Assembly (NCBI GenBank): GCA_009703545.1
Contig: WLFX01000034.1
Location: 1-8,288, forward strand
Length of the DNA: 8,288 nt
Origin: Actinomycetota bacterium
GTDB lineage: Bacteria > Actinomycetota > Actinomycetes > Actinomycetales > Microbacteriaceae
Reading direction: 5' to 3'
Shown here: positions 1 through 6,162 of the stretch, piece by piece
Numbering within the stretch: position 1 is the first letter of the stretch
Layout of the letters: the number at the start of each line of letters is the position of its first letter
Position numbers and translations under genes: made by a program
Notes under the pieces: model-generated
What the model was told of the DNA's origin: nothing
The model's input: only the letters and a program-made list of their open reading frames with translations
Databases searched by the model: none

Positions 1-316
1 AGGTCTCAGCGTCGCGCTTGAGTTTCCCGAGGATTCGCGCCGAGATTTCCTGGGCGGTGTACTTCTTGTCGTCAACGTCCTGAGTCCACGTGGTTCCCAT
101 GTGTCGTTTGACGGACGCGATGGTGCGGTCCACGTTCGTGACAGCTTGGCGCTTTGCGGTTTCACCGACGAGCACCTCGCCGTCCTTTGTGAATGCGACA
201 ATCGACGGAGTCGTGCGGAAACCTTCCGCGTTAGCGATGACGGTGGGTTCTCCGCCTTCGAGGACCGCGACGACCGAGTTGGTCGTTCCGAGGTCGATTC
301 CAACAGCTCGTGCCAT
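1..316 (-). CDS. dnaK: Chaperone DnaK (Hsp70), N-terminal 105 residues, runs off left edge
   Basis: Hsp70 chaperone of the cytosol. It binds exposed hydrophobic peptides in an ATP-driven cycle with DnaJ and GrpE. Only the first 105 codons are present. They read [14 protein letters not shown] at the start, which is the phosphate-1 loop of the actin-like ATPase domain. Further on come the diagnostic blocks [11 protein letters not shown] (about residues 32-42), [12 protein letters not shown] (about 50-61) and VKRHMG (about 69-74). The ATG at 316-314 is right because the protein starts exactly where the family starts, and a purine-rich ribosome site (GGAAGGAAAG) lies 4-13 nt upstream. In actinobacteria dnaK usually heads a dnaK-grpE-dnaJ-hspR operon; those genes would lie beyond the left edge and are not seen. 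Upstream HAIR elements imply HspR repression with release under heat stress. Identity is very secure. Confidence 0.97.
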   Translation of the reverse strand, partial: MARAVGIDLGTTNSVVAVLEGGEPTVIANAEGFRTTPSIVAFTKDGEVLVGETAKRQAVTNVDRTIASVKRHMGTTWTQDVDDKKYTAQEISARILGKLKRDAET

Positions 317-397
317 TGTGTCTTTCCTTCCCGCCGTTGCCGGCGATGTTTCGGTTTGGTGTGAAAATCTCGCGGTTGCTGCCAGTCTGACTGACAA

Positions 398-418
398 CTT
401 GAGTCGCGTTGTGTCAAG
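398..418 (-). promoter_or_regulatory. HAIR element (HspR operator) upstream of dnaK
   Basis: CTTGAGT, then 7 nt, then TGTCAAG. The known HspR-associated inverted repeat is CTTGAGT-N7-ACTCAAG, so the left half is perfect and the right half matches 5 of 7. It lies about 80 nt upstream of the dnaK start and just downstream of a candidate -10 box, a position where a repressor would block transcription. HspR is the MerR-like heat-shock repressor of actinobacteria; its own gene is not in the window. The match is seen directly; HspR binding is inferred. Confidence 0.75.
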
Positions 419-445
419 TTTGACATCTGGGGATAACTTTGTCAA
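417..445 (-). promoter_or_regulatory. Candidate dnaK promoter
   Basis: On the minus strand a perfect TTGACA (445-440) is followed after 17 nt by CAAACT (422-417), a weak -10 hexamer. Transcription would start near 410 and leave a leader of roughly 95 nt before dnaK. The -10 box overlaps the right half of the good HAIR site, consistent with repression by HspR. A second TTGACA (417-412) has no acceptable -10 at the right distance. The weak -10 keeps confidence low. Confidence 0.38.
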
Positions 446-460
446 GTCGAATGCGAAAAA

Positions 461-481
461 CTTGAGCGTGTGTCGCTCATA
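461..481 (-). promoter_or_regulatory. Second, degenerate HAIR-like element
   Basis: CTTGAGC, then 7 nt, then GCTCATA. Against CTTGAGT-N7-ACTCAAG the left half matches 6 of 7 and the right half 4 of 7. It lies 63 nt from the better HAIR site, which is six helical turns, so the two could be bound on the same face of the DNA. It would sit upstream of the candidate dnaK promoter. It could also be a chance match. Confidence 0.45.
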
Positions 482-503
482 TTCAGGAATTCAGGGCGGA
501 TGC

Positions 504-533
504 TTTCCAAATTCACCCGCCACGCGCTAGCGT
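504..533 (+). promoter_or_regulatory. Candidate leaderless promoter of the MFS gene
   Basis: TTTCCAA (504-510) lies 17 nt before TAGCGT (528-533), which fits the actinobacterial -10 pattern TANNNT. The -10 ends 6 nt before the ATG at 540, so transcription would start at the first base of the start codon. No ribosome-binding sequence precedes the ATG, which agrees with a leaderless transcript. The -10 sits in the perfect 8-bp palindrome CGCTAGCG (525-532). A similar arrangement precedes idi. The -35 part is not a consensus hexamer. Confidence 0.4.
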
Positions 534-539
534 TATGGC

Positions 540-1919
540 ATGACGAACAGCGCCGTTAATCAAGCCCGCGGGAAGACTCCACTCATCCAGACAATCTCGT
601 GGGCGCTCTGGGACTGGGGAACTTCCGCGTTCTCCGTGCTCATCACGACGTTCGTGTTTGCGCGTTACATCGTGTCGGACTACTTCATCGATCCCGACGT
701 CGTCGCGGCCTACAAGCCGAGGCCTGGCGTCACCATCGAAGGTGGGTTCGAGGAACGGGTTTACAACGCCGCGAGCTCGGCATTGACCGCAAACCTCGGC
801 TGGGCTCTTGCAATTGGTGGCGTGGTGGTGGCGATTCTTGCCCCCATCGTCGGGCAGCGCACCGACCAGGGTGGTCGACGCCGCCGCTGGCTTGGAATCA
901 ACACACTTGTTGTGATTGTGGCGACGCTCGCGATGTTTTTCGTCGAGGGAACACCCAACTTCTTCATTACGGGCCTCGTGCTCATCACCATTGCTACCGT
1001 TTTTTACGAGATGGCAAACGTCAACTACAACGCGATGCTCCTCCAAATCTCAACCCCCAGCAACGTCGGTCGAATCAGCGGTTTCGGCTGGGGGCTCGGT
1101 TATCTCGGAGGAATCGTCGTCCTCGTCATCGCACTGATCGGATTCATTCTGGGCGACGTCCACTGGTTCGGAGTCACCGAAGACGCCGGGCTCAACATTC
1201 GGTACATCGCGCTGTTGGCGGCCATCTGGTCGGCCATCTTCGCAATCCCCGTGCTGTTGTTTGTCCCCGAAAACACCGCGGTCGACCCTGACGCCAAACT
1301 CGGAATTTTCGGTTCGTACGCCAAGGTCTTCCGCAAAATCGGGCATCTTGCGAAGACTGCCCCCCAAACGTTCTACTTCCTCCTTGCGAGCGCCGTGTTC
1401 CGTGATGGACTCGTCGGAGTTTTCACCTTCGGTGGAATCCTCGCAGGGAAAGTCTTCGGGCTGTCGGACACCGAGGTCATCTTCTTTGCAATCGGCGGAA
1501 ACCTCATCGCGGGTCTCGGCGTTTTCGCTGGCGGAATTCTCGACGATCGTTTCTCGTCGAAAGGCGTTATTGTCGGTTCGCTCTTCGGTCTGGTGATTTC
1601 CGGAACGATGCTGTTCGTTCTGCACGATGGTGGCTCGACGGTGTTTTGGGTATTTGGGCTCTTGCTCACGATGTTTGTAGGCCCGGCACAGGCTGCAGGA
1701 CGGTCGCTTCTCGCCCGCCTCGCTCCTGACGGAGGGGAGGGTGAACTGTTCGGTCTGTACGCAACGACGGGGCGTGCAATCTCATTTATTACGCCCGCGC
1801 TCTTCGCGTTCTTCGTCACCCTCGGGGGCGCTGATTACTGGGGCATTCTCGGAATCGTCGCGGTTCTCGCGCTGGGTCTCGTCTTGATGCTTCCGCTTCG
1901 GCCGAAGTTCGTTCGCTAG
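540..1919 (+). CDS. MFS transporter, UMF1 / Atg22-like family
   Basis: Integral membrane protein of 459 residues with about 12 hydrophobic helices, the normal size for a major facilitator. The first helix carries WALWDWGTSAFSVLITTFVF (residues 21-40), close to the D-W-x-x-S-A-F opening typical of the UMF1 (Atg22-like) family. The loop after helix 2 holds GQRTDQGGRRRRW (about 105-117), the MFS motif A. A 45-residue extracytoplasmic stretch (about 46-80) separates the first two helices. Substrates of bacterial UMF1 members are mostly unknown; the eukaryotic relative Atg22 exports amino acids from the vacuole. The ATG at 540 has no Shine-Dalgarno but a -10 box 6 nt upstream. The gene faces crtI tail to tail with no spacer and is divergent from dnaK. 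A link to carotenoid metabolism rests only on position and a promoter similar to that of idi. Family assignment is good; function is unknown. Confidence 0.88.
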   Translation: MTNSAVNQARGKTPLIQTISWALWDWGTSAFSVLITTFVFARYIVSDYFIDPDVVAAYKPRPGVTIEGGFEERVYNAASSALTANLGWALAIGGVVVAILAPIVGQRTDQGGRRRRWLGINTLVVIVATLAMFFVEGTPNFFITGLVLITIATVFYEMANVNYNAMLLQISTPSNVGRISGFGWGLGYLGGIVVLVIALIGFILGDVHWFGVTEDAGLNIRYIALLAAIWSAIFAIPVLLFVPENTAVDPDAKLGIFGSYAKVFRKIGHLAKTAPQTFYFLLASAVFRDGLVGVFTFGGILAGKVFGLSDTEVIFFAIGGNLIAGLGVFAGGILDDRFSSKGVIVGSLFGLVISGTMLFVLHDGGSTVFWVFGLLLTMFVGPAQAAGRSLLARLAPDGGEGELFGLYATTGRAISFITPALFAFFVTLGGADYWGILGIVAVLALGLVLMLPLRPKFVR

Positions 1920-3503
1920 TTAGGAACCGATCTCAACGTCGGGAAGCGGCGTCGCGGACACATCACCCCGAAGTCGCTTGAGTAACACCTCGGCCGAAAT
2001 GAGACACATCGGGAGCCCGATTCCAGGAATGGTGCTGGACCCGACGTAATACAAGTCATCGACCTTCTTTGAGACGTTGCCCGCGCGGAACACGGCGCTC
2101 TGCATGAGCGTGTGAGCCGGTCCGAGCGCGTTGCCTTTCCAGGCATTGAGATCGTTCTGGAAATCGGCGGGGCCAACGGTTCGACGGAGGACGATTCGAT
2201 CGCGGAAGTCGGGGATTCCTGCCCAGTGCGCGATTGCGTCAATAGTGCGGTCCGCGATTTCCTCAATGGTTTTGTCGCCTTTGCCGTCGAGGCCCCCCTT
2301 GCCGAGCGTCACGTCGGCGGGGCAGGGAACGAGAACGAATATGTTCTCGTGCCCCTTCGGTGCGACCTCGTCGTCTGTGGCGGAGGGCCTACACACATAG
2401 AAGGACGCAGGGTTCGGCATCGTGGGCTTCTTGGCAAACACCTGCGAAAAGTTTTCGTCCCAGTTCTCGGTGAAAAAGAGGCTGTGGTGCAACAATTCGG
2501 GTAGCTTTCCCTTGACCCCGAGGTACATGAGCACCGCGCCCGGGCTCGGAGTCTTGTTCTCCCACCAGGTCTCGGGGAATGTCTGCAGATCGTCGGGCAA
2601 CAGCTGTGTTTCGGTGAAATGAAGGTCGGCGCCCGACACCACGATGTCCGCCTTGATCGTGTGCTCGGCGCCCTTTGCGTCCCTGTAGGTCACACCCGTT
2701 GCCTTCGCGCCGTTCTCTGTGTCGAAGGTGATCGACGTGACCGGCGAGTTCGTGTGAATGACGACGCCGGCTTTGGTGGCAAGGTCACGAATTGCGTGAA
2801 TAACTCGAGTGAACCCGCCCTGAGCATAGAGGACGCCGTCGACCAGATCAAGATGGCTCATGAGGTGGAACATCGCGGGCGCGTTGAACGGGCTCGCCCC
2901 GAGGAACACCGCGGGATATCCCAGAATTTGCTTGGCGCGGGTGGACTTGACGTGTCGACCAACAAACGACCAGATCGTTCCAGTCAGCAAGCGAACGAGC
3001 GTGCCGAGTCGCCCGAGGACTTCGCGATTGAACAACGGCAAAAGGCTCTGGAACGAGGAATACAGGAAGTACTTCTTTGCGACCTCGTAGGTTTCCGTCG
3101 CCGAATCGAGGTATTTTCCAACCGCCGCGCGCGAACCCGGTTCGATTGTGTCGAACATGTCGATGTTCTTGTCGCGACCGACCTCGATGTCGACGTGCTC
3201 GGCTCGACCCTTGCCCTTCGGTTCAAAGAACACGCGGTACCCGGGGTCCAGGAGGCTAAGTTTCAGTTCCTTCGCGCTGGACGAACCCATTAGCCGGAAG
3301 TAATGATCGAACACTTCGGGCATGAGGTACCACGACGGCCCCGTGTCAAAGCGGAAACCGTCCTTAGACCACGTGCCCGCACGGCCACCGACATTGGGCA
3401 GCGACTCGAGCACAGTGACGCGGTAACCGTCTTTTGCGAGAAGGCCCGAAGCGCCCAGCCCGCCGATGCCGGCTCCGATGATAACGACGTGCTTCTGGGT
3501 CAT
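1920..3503 (-). CDS. crtI: Phytoene desaturase CrtI
   Basis: FAD-dependent desaturase of 527 residues that converts 15-cis-phytoene by successive dehydrogenations, in bacteria usually four, giving all-trans-lycopene; it acts at the membrane surface. The N-terminus holds the dinucleotide-binding fold VVIIGAGIGGLGASG (6-20), ending in an acidic residue E33, followed by NVGGRAGT (37-44) and the FDTGPSWYLMP block (52-62) typical of CrtI. The C-terminus has YYVGSSTIPGIGLPMCLISA (485-504), the bacterial phytoene dehydrogenase signature that closes the FAD site. The length is normal. The ATG at 3503 lies 4 nt after the crtB stop, with GGAAAG inside the end of crtB as ribosome site, so the two are cotranscribed and probably translationally coupled. 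Its TAA stop abuts the stop of the convergent MFS gene. Family membership is secure; the number of desaturation steps is inferred. Confidence 0.95.
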   Translation of the reverse strand: MTQKHVVIIGAGIGGLGASGLLAKDGYRVTVLESLPNVGGRAGTWSKDGFRFDTGPSWYLMPEVFDHYFRLMGSSSAKELKLSLLDPGYRVFFEPKGKGRAEHVDIEVGRDKNIDMFDTIEPGSRAAVGKYLDSATETYEVAKKYFLYSSFQSLLPLFNREVLGRLGTLVRLLTGTIWSFVGRHVKSTRAKQILGYPAVFLGASPFNAPAMFHLMSHLDLVDGVLYAQGGFTRVIHAIRDLATKAGVVIHTNSPVTSITFDTENGAKATGVTYRDAKGAEHTIKADIVVSGADLHFTETQLLPDDLQTFPETWWENKTPSPGAVLMYLGVKGKLPELLHHSLFFTENWDENFSQVFAKKPTMPNPASFYVCRPSATDDEVAPKGHENIFVLVPCPADVTLGKGGLDGKGDKTIEEIADRTIDAIAHWAGIPDFRDRIVLRRTVGPADFQNDLNAWKGNALGPAHTLMQSAVFRAGNVSKKVDDLYYVGSSTIPGIGLPMCLISAEVLLKRLRGDVSATPLPDVEIGS

Positions 3504-3507
3504 GGAC

Positions 3508-4368
3508 TTACTTTCCGCCGCGCACGATGACGCGAACCGCGATGAGGATCTTTTCGAGGTCGTTCACACGGATGCGTGTCGATTTGACAGTTTCCGCTGG
3601 GGTCGAGCGAATTCGCGAATTGAGTCGGGCGAACAGGCCGTGCGCGAGTCCCACCGCCCGTGCCGCGTCGCGTGGCAACAGAGGGATAGTCCGCGCGGCG
3701 GCATCGAGGTCGTCGGAAATATCATCACAGAGGCGATGCTTGTCCTCCTCGGTGAACGCGGCAATCGTTATTCCAGGGAAATACGAGCGCCCGAGATCGT
3801 CGACGTCGGCGGCCAGATCGCGCAGGAAATTCACCTTTTGGAAGGCTGAACCGAGGGCACGCGCACCGGCATACAGCGTTCGCGCGGTTTCGGTGTCCGG
3901 CTTGTCATCGCGGATGAACACTGCGAGGCACATCAGCCCGACAACCTCAGCCGACCCGTATACATAGGCGTCGAACGATTCCTGAGTGTAAACGCGGTCA
4001 GTCAGGTCCATTCGCATCGACGTGAAGAACGGCTCAACGATGTCTTTCTGGATATTGACGTCGCGGGCCGTGAGCGCGAAGGCATGGACAATCAGGTTCG
4101 TCGAATATCCCGTTTCCATCGCCCGATACGTGTCCGATTCGAGCGCGTCTAGCTGCTGGCCGGCCTCTTTCGGCGTGAGGCCCGCCTCGACCGCAACGCC
4201 GTCGACGATTTCGTCGGCCAGCCGCACGAGCGCATAGACATTGTCAATGTGTTGACGAGATCCCGTGGATAGTATGCGGGATGCCAACCCGAAAGACGTC
4301 GAGTATTCGCGGATGACGAGAGACGCCGAGCGTTCCGCAACGCGATTGTAAAGGCCGAGGCGAGTCAT
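3508..4368 (-). CDS. crtB: Phytoene synthase CrtB
   Basis: Squalene/phytoene synthase-fold enzyme of 286 residues that condenses two geranylgeranyl diphosphates head to head into phytoene via presqualene-type intermediates; Mg2+ dependent. Two aspartate-rich motifs are visible: YALVRLADEIVD (45-56) and NFLRDLAADVDDLGRSYFP (180-198). The conserved block YVYGSAEVVGLMCL (136-149) lies between them. The first motif reads DEIVD where many homologues have DDVVD, a conservative change. Length is normal to slightly short. The ATG at 4368 is the first plausible start in frame; the Shine-Dalgarno is weak, and a 6-codon reading frame upstream overlaps the start as ATGA. It is the first gene of a crtB-crtI operon, divergent from idi. 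GGPP synthase is not next to it, so the substrate must come from a gene elsewhere. Confidence 0.95.
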   Translation of the reverse strand: MTRLGLYNRVAERSASLVIREYSTSFGLASRILSTGSRQHIDNVYALVRLADEIVDGVAVEAGLTPKEAGQQLDALESDTYRAMETGYSTNLIVHAFALTARDVNIQKDIVEPFFTSMRMDLTDRVYTQESFDAYVYGSAEVVGLMCLAVFIRDDKPDTETARTLYAGARALGSAFQKVNFLRDLAADVDDLGRSYFPGITIAAFTEEDKHRLCDDISDDLDAAARTIPLLPRDAARAVGLAHGLFARLNSRIRSTPAETVKSTRIRVNDLEKILIAVRVIVRGGK

Positions 4369-4385
4369 CGTTTCGCCACGAACAT
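4365..4385 (-). other. Six-codon upstream reading frame coupled to crtB
   Basis: An ATG at 4385 reads MFVAKR and stops with TGA overlapping the crtB start (ATGA, 4368-4365). GGAAAAGA sits 6 nt before this ATG as a possible but weak ribosome site, while crtB itself has almost none. Such an arrangement could deliver ribosomes to crtB by termination-reinitiation. It is short enough to be chance. Confidence 0.25.
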
Positions 4386-4393
4386 CAGGGTCT

Positions 4394-4422
4394 TTTCCAA
4401 CAGCACTCTCTCAGGATAGCCT
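4394..4422 (+). promoter_or_regulatory. Candidate idi promoter
   Basis: TTTCCAA (4394-4400) is followed after 16 nt by TAGCCT (4417-4422), with 8 nt to the ATG at 4431. Transcription would start at or next to the start codon; no ribosome-binding sequence is seen. The layout resembles the one before the MFS gene (same heptamer, TAGCGT box). The -35 is not consensus. Confidence 0.38.
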
Positions 4423-4425
4423 GAG
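4410..4425. promoter_or_regulatory. Inverted repeat in the idi-crtB divergent control region
   Basis: CTCAGG-ATAG-CCTGAG is a perfect 6-bp inverted repeat with a 4-nt centre. It lies in the 62-nt gap between the divergent idi and crtB genes. It covers a TAGCCT box reading toward idi (4417-4422) and a TATCCT box reading toward crtB (4418-4413), so one dimeric regulator could cover both. MarR-type repressors of divergent crt promoters are known in corynebacteria (CrtR); which regulator acts here is unknown. Confidence 0.45.
4413..4418 (-). promoter_or_regulatory. Candidate -10 box of the crtB-crtI operon
   Basis: TATCCT on the minus strand matches 5 of 6 of TATAAT if C at position 4 and C at position 5 are scored strictly as 4 of 6, and fits TANNNT fully. 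It would start transcription near 4406 with a leader of about 38 nt before crtB. No convincing -35 lies inside the start of idi. It overlaps the opposite idi -10 box within the inverted repeat. Confidence 0.3.
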
Positions 4426-4430
4426 TAGTA

Positions 4431-4964
4431 ATGAGCGCTGTTGAAGAATTGGTCGTCCTCCTTGCCGAGGACGGTTCACGTGTTGGGACCGCGCCGAAGG
4501 CGACAGTCCATACCAACGACACCCCCTTACACCTGGCTTTTTCGTGCCACGTGACGAACGCCTCTGGCGAGATACTCATCACCCGGCGGGCACTGTCAAA
4601 GCTGACGTGGCCTGGCGTGTGGACCAATTCCTTCTGCGGACACCCGGGCCCTGACGAGTCGATGGAGGACGCAATTCGCCGGCGCGCAGAGCAAGAGTTG
4701 GGCATCACGGTTCGCGATATCCGACCAGCGCTTCCAGACTTCCGCTACCGTGCCATCGATGCGTCGGGCATCGTGGAAAACGAGATCTGCCCTGTTTTCG
4801 CAGCGACCGTTGTCGGTGAGCCGAACCCGTCACCCGCCGAGGTAGCCGAATGGCGGTGGGTCAACCCCGACAATTTACGCGCCGCTATCGAGGGAGCTCC
4901 ATTCGCGTTCAGTCCATGGCTCGTGTGGCAACACGAACAGCTGGTCGAATCACACCTCGCCTAA
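4431..4964 (+). CDS. idi: Isopentenyl-diphosphate delta-isomerase, type I
   Basis: Nudix-fold metalloenzyme of 177 residues that interconverts isopentenyl and dimethylallyl diphosphate, setting the allylic primer supply for prenyl chain and carotenoid synthesis in the cytosol. It aligns by eye with the E. coli enzyme at a shift of two residues: metal ligands H27 and H34 ([14 protein letters not shown]), catalytic C69 and H71 in TNSFCGHP, E116 and E118 in [13 protein letters not shown]. The Nudix-like segment [12 protein letters not shown] (81-92) and the C-terminal AFSPWLVWQ also match. All key residues are present and the length is normal. It is divergent from crtB-crtI, consistent with a shared isoprenoid role. 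Its TAA stop overlaps the stop of convergent dcd by 4 nt (CTAA). Start choice: the ATG at 4431 has a -10-like box just upstream and gives an N-terminus of family length. Confidence 0.96.
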   Translation: MSAVEELVVLLAEDGSRVGTAPKATVHTNDTPLHLAFSCHVTNASGEILITRRALSKLTWPGVWTNSFCGHPGPDESMEDAIRRRAEQELGITVRDIRPALPDFRYRAIDASGIVENEICPVFAATVVGEPNPSPAEVAEWRWVNPDNLRAAIEGAPFAFSPWLVWQHEQLVESHLA

Positions 4965-5536
4965 AGAGCGGTCTTGTGGAAGTTCTTCCACGAACGTGAG
5001 GCCGTCGGTCCGCGCTGGCCCTGGTAGCGACTTCCGTATTTGTCGCTACCGTATGGGTGTTCGCTCGGTGAGGTAAGGCGGAAGAAGCACAACTGGCCGA
5101 TCTTCATTCCCGGCCACAACTTAATGGGCAGGGTCGCGACGTTGCTCAGTTCGAGAGTGACGTGCCCGCTGAACCCGGGGTCGACGAAGCCTGCGGTTGA
5201 ATGCGTCAGGAGCCCCAAGCGACCGAGAGACGATTTACCTTCGAGGCGTGCAGCGATGTCATCGGGAAGCGTGACGAGCTCGAACGTCGAACCGAGCACG
5301 AACTCCCCAGGGTGCAAAATGAAGGCTTCCCCTGGATCGACTTCGACTCCGCGCGTCAAATCGGGTTGTTCCTCGGCCGGGTCAATAAAGGGGTACTTGT
5401 GGTTGTCGAACAACCGAAAGAACTTGTCGAGACGCACATCAATGCTGGATGGCTGAATCATCCCCAAGTCGAGCGGGTCGAGCTGCACACGTCCCGATTC
5501 GATCTCGGCACGAATATCGCGATCACTGAGAAGCAT
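4961..5536 (-). CDS. dcd: dCTP deaminase (possibly bifunctional, dUMP-forming)
   Basis: Cytosolic trimeric enzyme of 191 residues that deaminates dCTP, feeding dUMP/dTTP synthesis. Family blocks are clear: [15 protein letters not shown] at the start, [10 protein letters not shown] (27-36), [10 protein letters not shown] (100-109) and [18 protein letters not shown] (115-132). By alignment to the E. coli enzyme (S111, R115, E138) the active residues are S102, R106 and catalytic E129. The C-terminal [15 protein letters not shown] (167-181) is the nucleotide-closing tail. In Mycobacterium tuberculosis the homologue of similar length also hydrolyses the triphosphate (DCD-DUT); this protein may do the same, but sequence reading alone cannot settle it. 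The ATG at 5536 is preceded by TAGGCT ending 6 nt upstream, pointing to a leaderless start. It follows hicB by 26 nt on the same strand and overlaps the idi stop. Confidence 0.95.
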   Translation of the reverse strand: MLLSDRDIRAEIESGRVQLDPLDLGMIQPSSIDVRLDKFFRLFDNHKYPFIDPAEEQPDLTRGVEVDPGEAFILHPGEFVLGSTFELVTLPDDIAARLEGKSSLGRLGLLTHSTAGFVDPGFSGHVTLELSNVATLPIKLWPGMKIGQLCFFRLTSPSEHPYGSDKYGSRYQGQRGPTASRSWKNFHKTAL

Positions 5537-5542
5537 GGGACG

Positions 5543-5548
5543 AGCCTA
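5543..5548 (-). promoter_or_regulatory. Candidate -10 box for dcd (leaderless)
   Basis: TAGGCT on the minus strand fits TANNNT and ends exactly 6 nt before the dcd ATG, so transcription would begin at the start codon. No Shine-Dalgarno precedes dcd. It would give dcd its own promoter despite lying only 26 nt behind hicB. A TTGAGA upstream (5566-5561) is too close (12 nt) to serve as the -35. Confidence 0.38.
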
Positions 5549-5562
5549 CCGTTTCGGCGTTC

Positions 5563-5895
5563 TCAACCGGCTTTGGCAAGCCTGGCTGAGATGAGTCGGT
5601 TCAGTGAGATGTTGTTCTCTGCTGCTTCGGTCGCAAGTCGCTGATGCAATTCAGGCGGAATTCGGAGCATCAGTTTCCCCGAGAAATCCCTCTCCGACAA
5701 TGGCGTCGGCGGCGTCTCTCCGCCCTCGGTCATTTCCGCCACGATGTCGGCGACGATTTGTTTGATGCCCTCAAACGCGTCGCGTTCACTTTCGTCAAGC
5801 CAAGCAAGCGAGGGGAACTCGGCCACCGTTCCCACAAATTCTGAGTCGCGCGCGCTCCACTGAACGCTGTATTTGTAATGAGTCGGATCAATCAT
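5563..5895 (-). CDS. hicB: HicB-family antitoxin
   Basis: Protein of 110 residues with the two-part build of HicB antitoxins. Residues about 7-56 (YKYSVQWSARDSEFVGTVAE, then FPSLAWL and a helix with AFEGIKQIVADIV) fit the partial RNase H-like fold that wraps the toxin. Residues about 71-108 (FSGKLMLRIPPELHQRLATE, then AAENNISLNRLISARL) are a ribbon-helix-helix DNA-binding domain of the kind that autorepresses the operon. The ATG at 5895 lies inside the end of hicA, with an 8-nt overlap, so synthesis is likely coupled. The order toxin then antitoxin is normal for hicAB. Neighbouring dcd follows after 26 nt. Alternatively it is a solo HicB-like regulator, but the adjacent HicA-like gene argues against that. 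Confidence 0.88.
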   Translation of the reverse strand: MIDPTHYKYSVQWSARDSEFVGTVAEFPSLAWLDESERDAFEGIKQIVADIVAEMTEGGETPPTPLSERDFSGKLMLRIPPELHQRLATEAAENNISLNRLISARLAKAG

Positions 5896-6145
5896 GAGAA
5901 CTATCCCTCTCCATTTTGTCTATCAGCATGAGAAGTTGGCGAACCTGATACCCCTTTGCCGATTTGCCCCGCGCTTGAATCACAATGCGCGGGTCCTCGA
6001 GCAACCCCGTTCGAAAAACAATGTGTGAACCTCCATGGCGGTGCGGCTTCCCGAAAAAATACACACAAACCGCGAGCAACTCGGCAAATTGTGCTTTTTC
6101 AGGGTTGTTCCGCAGATTACGCAGTGATTTTTCAATCTTCTTCAC
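5888..6145 (-). CDS. hicA: HicA-family toxin (mRNA interferase)
   Basis: Basic protein of 85 residues resembling actinobacterial HicA toxins, small dsRBD-fold ribonucleases that cleave mRNA and stall translation until neutralised by HicB. The core is FFGKPHRHGGSHIVFR (30-45) with H41 as candidate catalytic histidine, a strand with PRIVIQARGK (52-61) and the closing helix GYQVRQLLMLIDKM (65-78). Classic HicA is about 60 residues; here an extra N-terminal helical segment of about 20 residues (KIEKSLRNLRNNPEKAQFAE) precedes the core. The start is GTG at 6145, inside a set of inverted repeats, without a Shine-Dalgarno. An in-frame ATG giving the full core is absent nearby, so GTG is favoured. Base composition is AT-richer than the neighbours, hinting at horizontal arrival. 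The toxic activity is inferred from family resemblance. Confidence 0.85.
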   Translation of the reverse strand: MKKIEKSLRNLRNNPEKAQFAELLAVCVYFFGKPHRHGGSHIVFRTGLLEDPRIVIQARGKSAKGYQVRQLLMLIDKMERDSSHD

Positions 6146-6155
6146 TGCGGAACAA
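6105..6155. repeat. Nested alternative inverted repeats over the hicA start
   Basis: Three arms are present. Arm A is TTGTTCCGCAG (6105-6115), arm B is CGCAGTGA (6120-6127) and arm C is TCACTGCGGAACAA (6142-6155). A pairs perfectly with the last 11 bases of C; B pairs perfectly with the first 8 bases of C. Both pairings use CTGCG of C, so they exclude each other. Arm C contains the hicA GTG codon. In RNA or single-stranded DNA this would form one of two stems. Function is unknown. Confidence 0.7.
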
Positions 6156-6162
6156 TATCAAT

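Noticed and set aside
440..446. Third HAIR-like half site TGTCAAG
   Set aside because: The partner half at the required distance (426-432) does not match; it is better read as part of the TTGACA -35 hexamer of dnaK.
481..495. ATTCAGG direct repeat, two copies 8 nt apart
   Set aside because: Short, with no spacing or position that fits a known regulator site; likely chance.
1050..1625. Open frame of 191 codons on the minus strand opposite the MFS gene
   Set aside because: The product is almost all acidic and polar residues, the mirror of a membrane protein's codons, and has no start signals.
2619..3293. Long open frame (224 codons) on the plus strand inside crtI
   Set aside because: It is antisense to a complete, motif-bearing crtI, has no recognisable domain and an Arg/Glu/Asp-rich composition typical of reading the opposite strand of a GC-biased gene.
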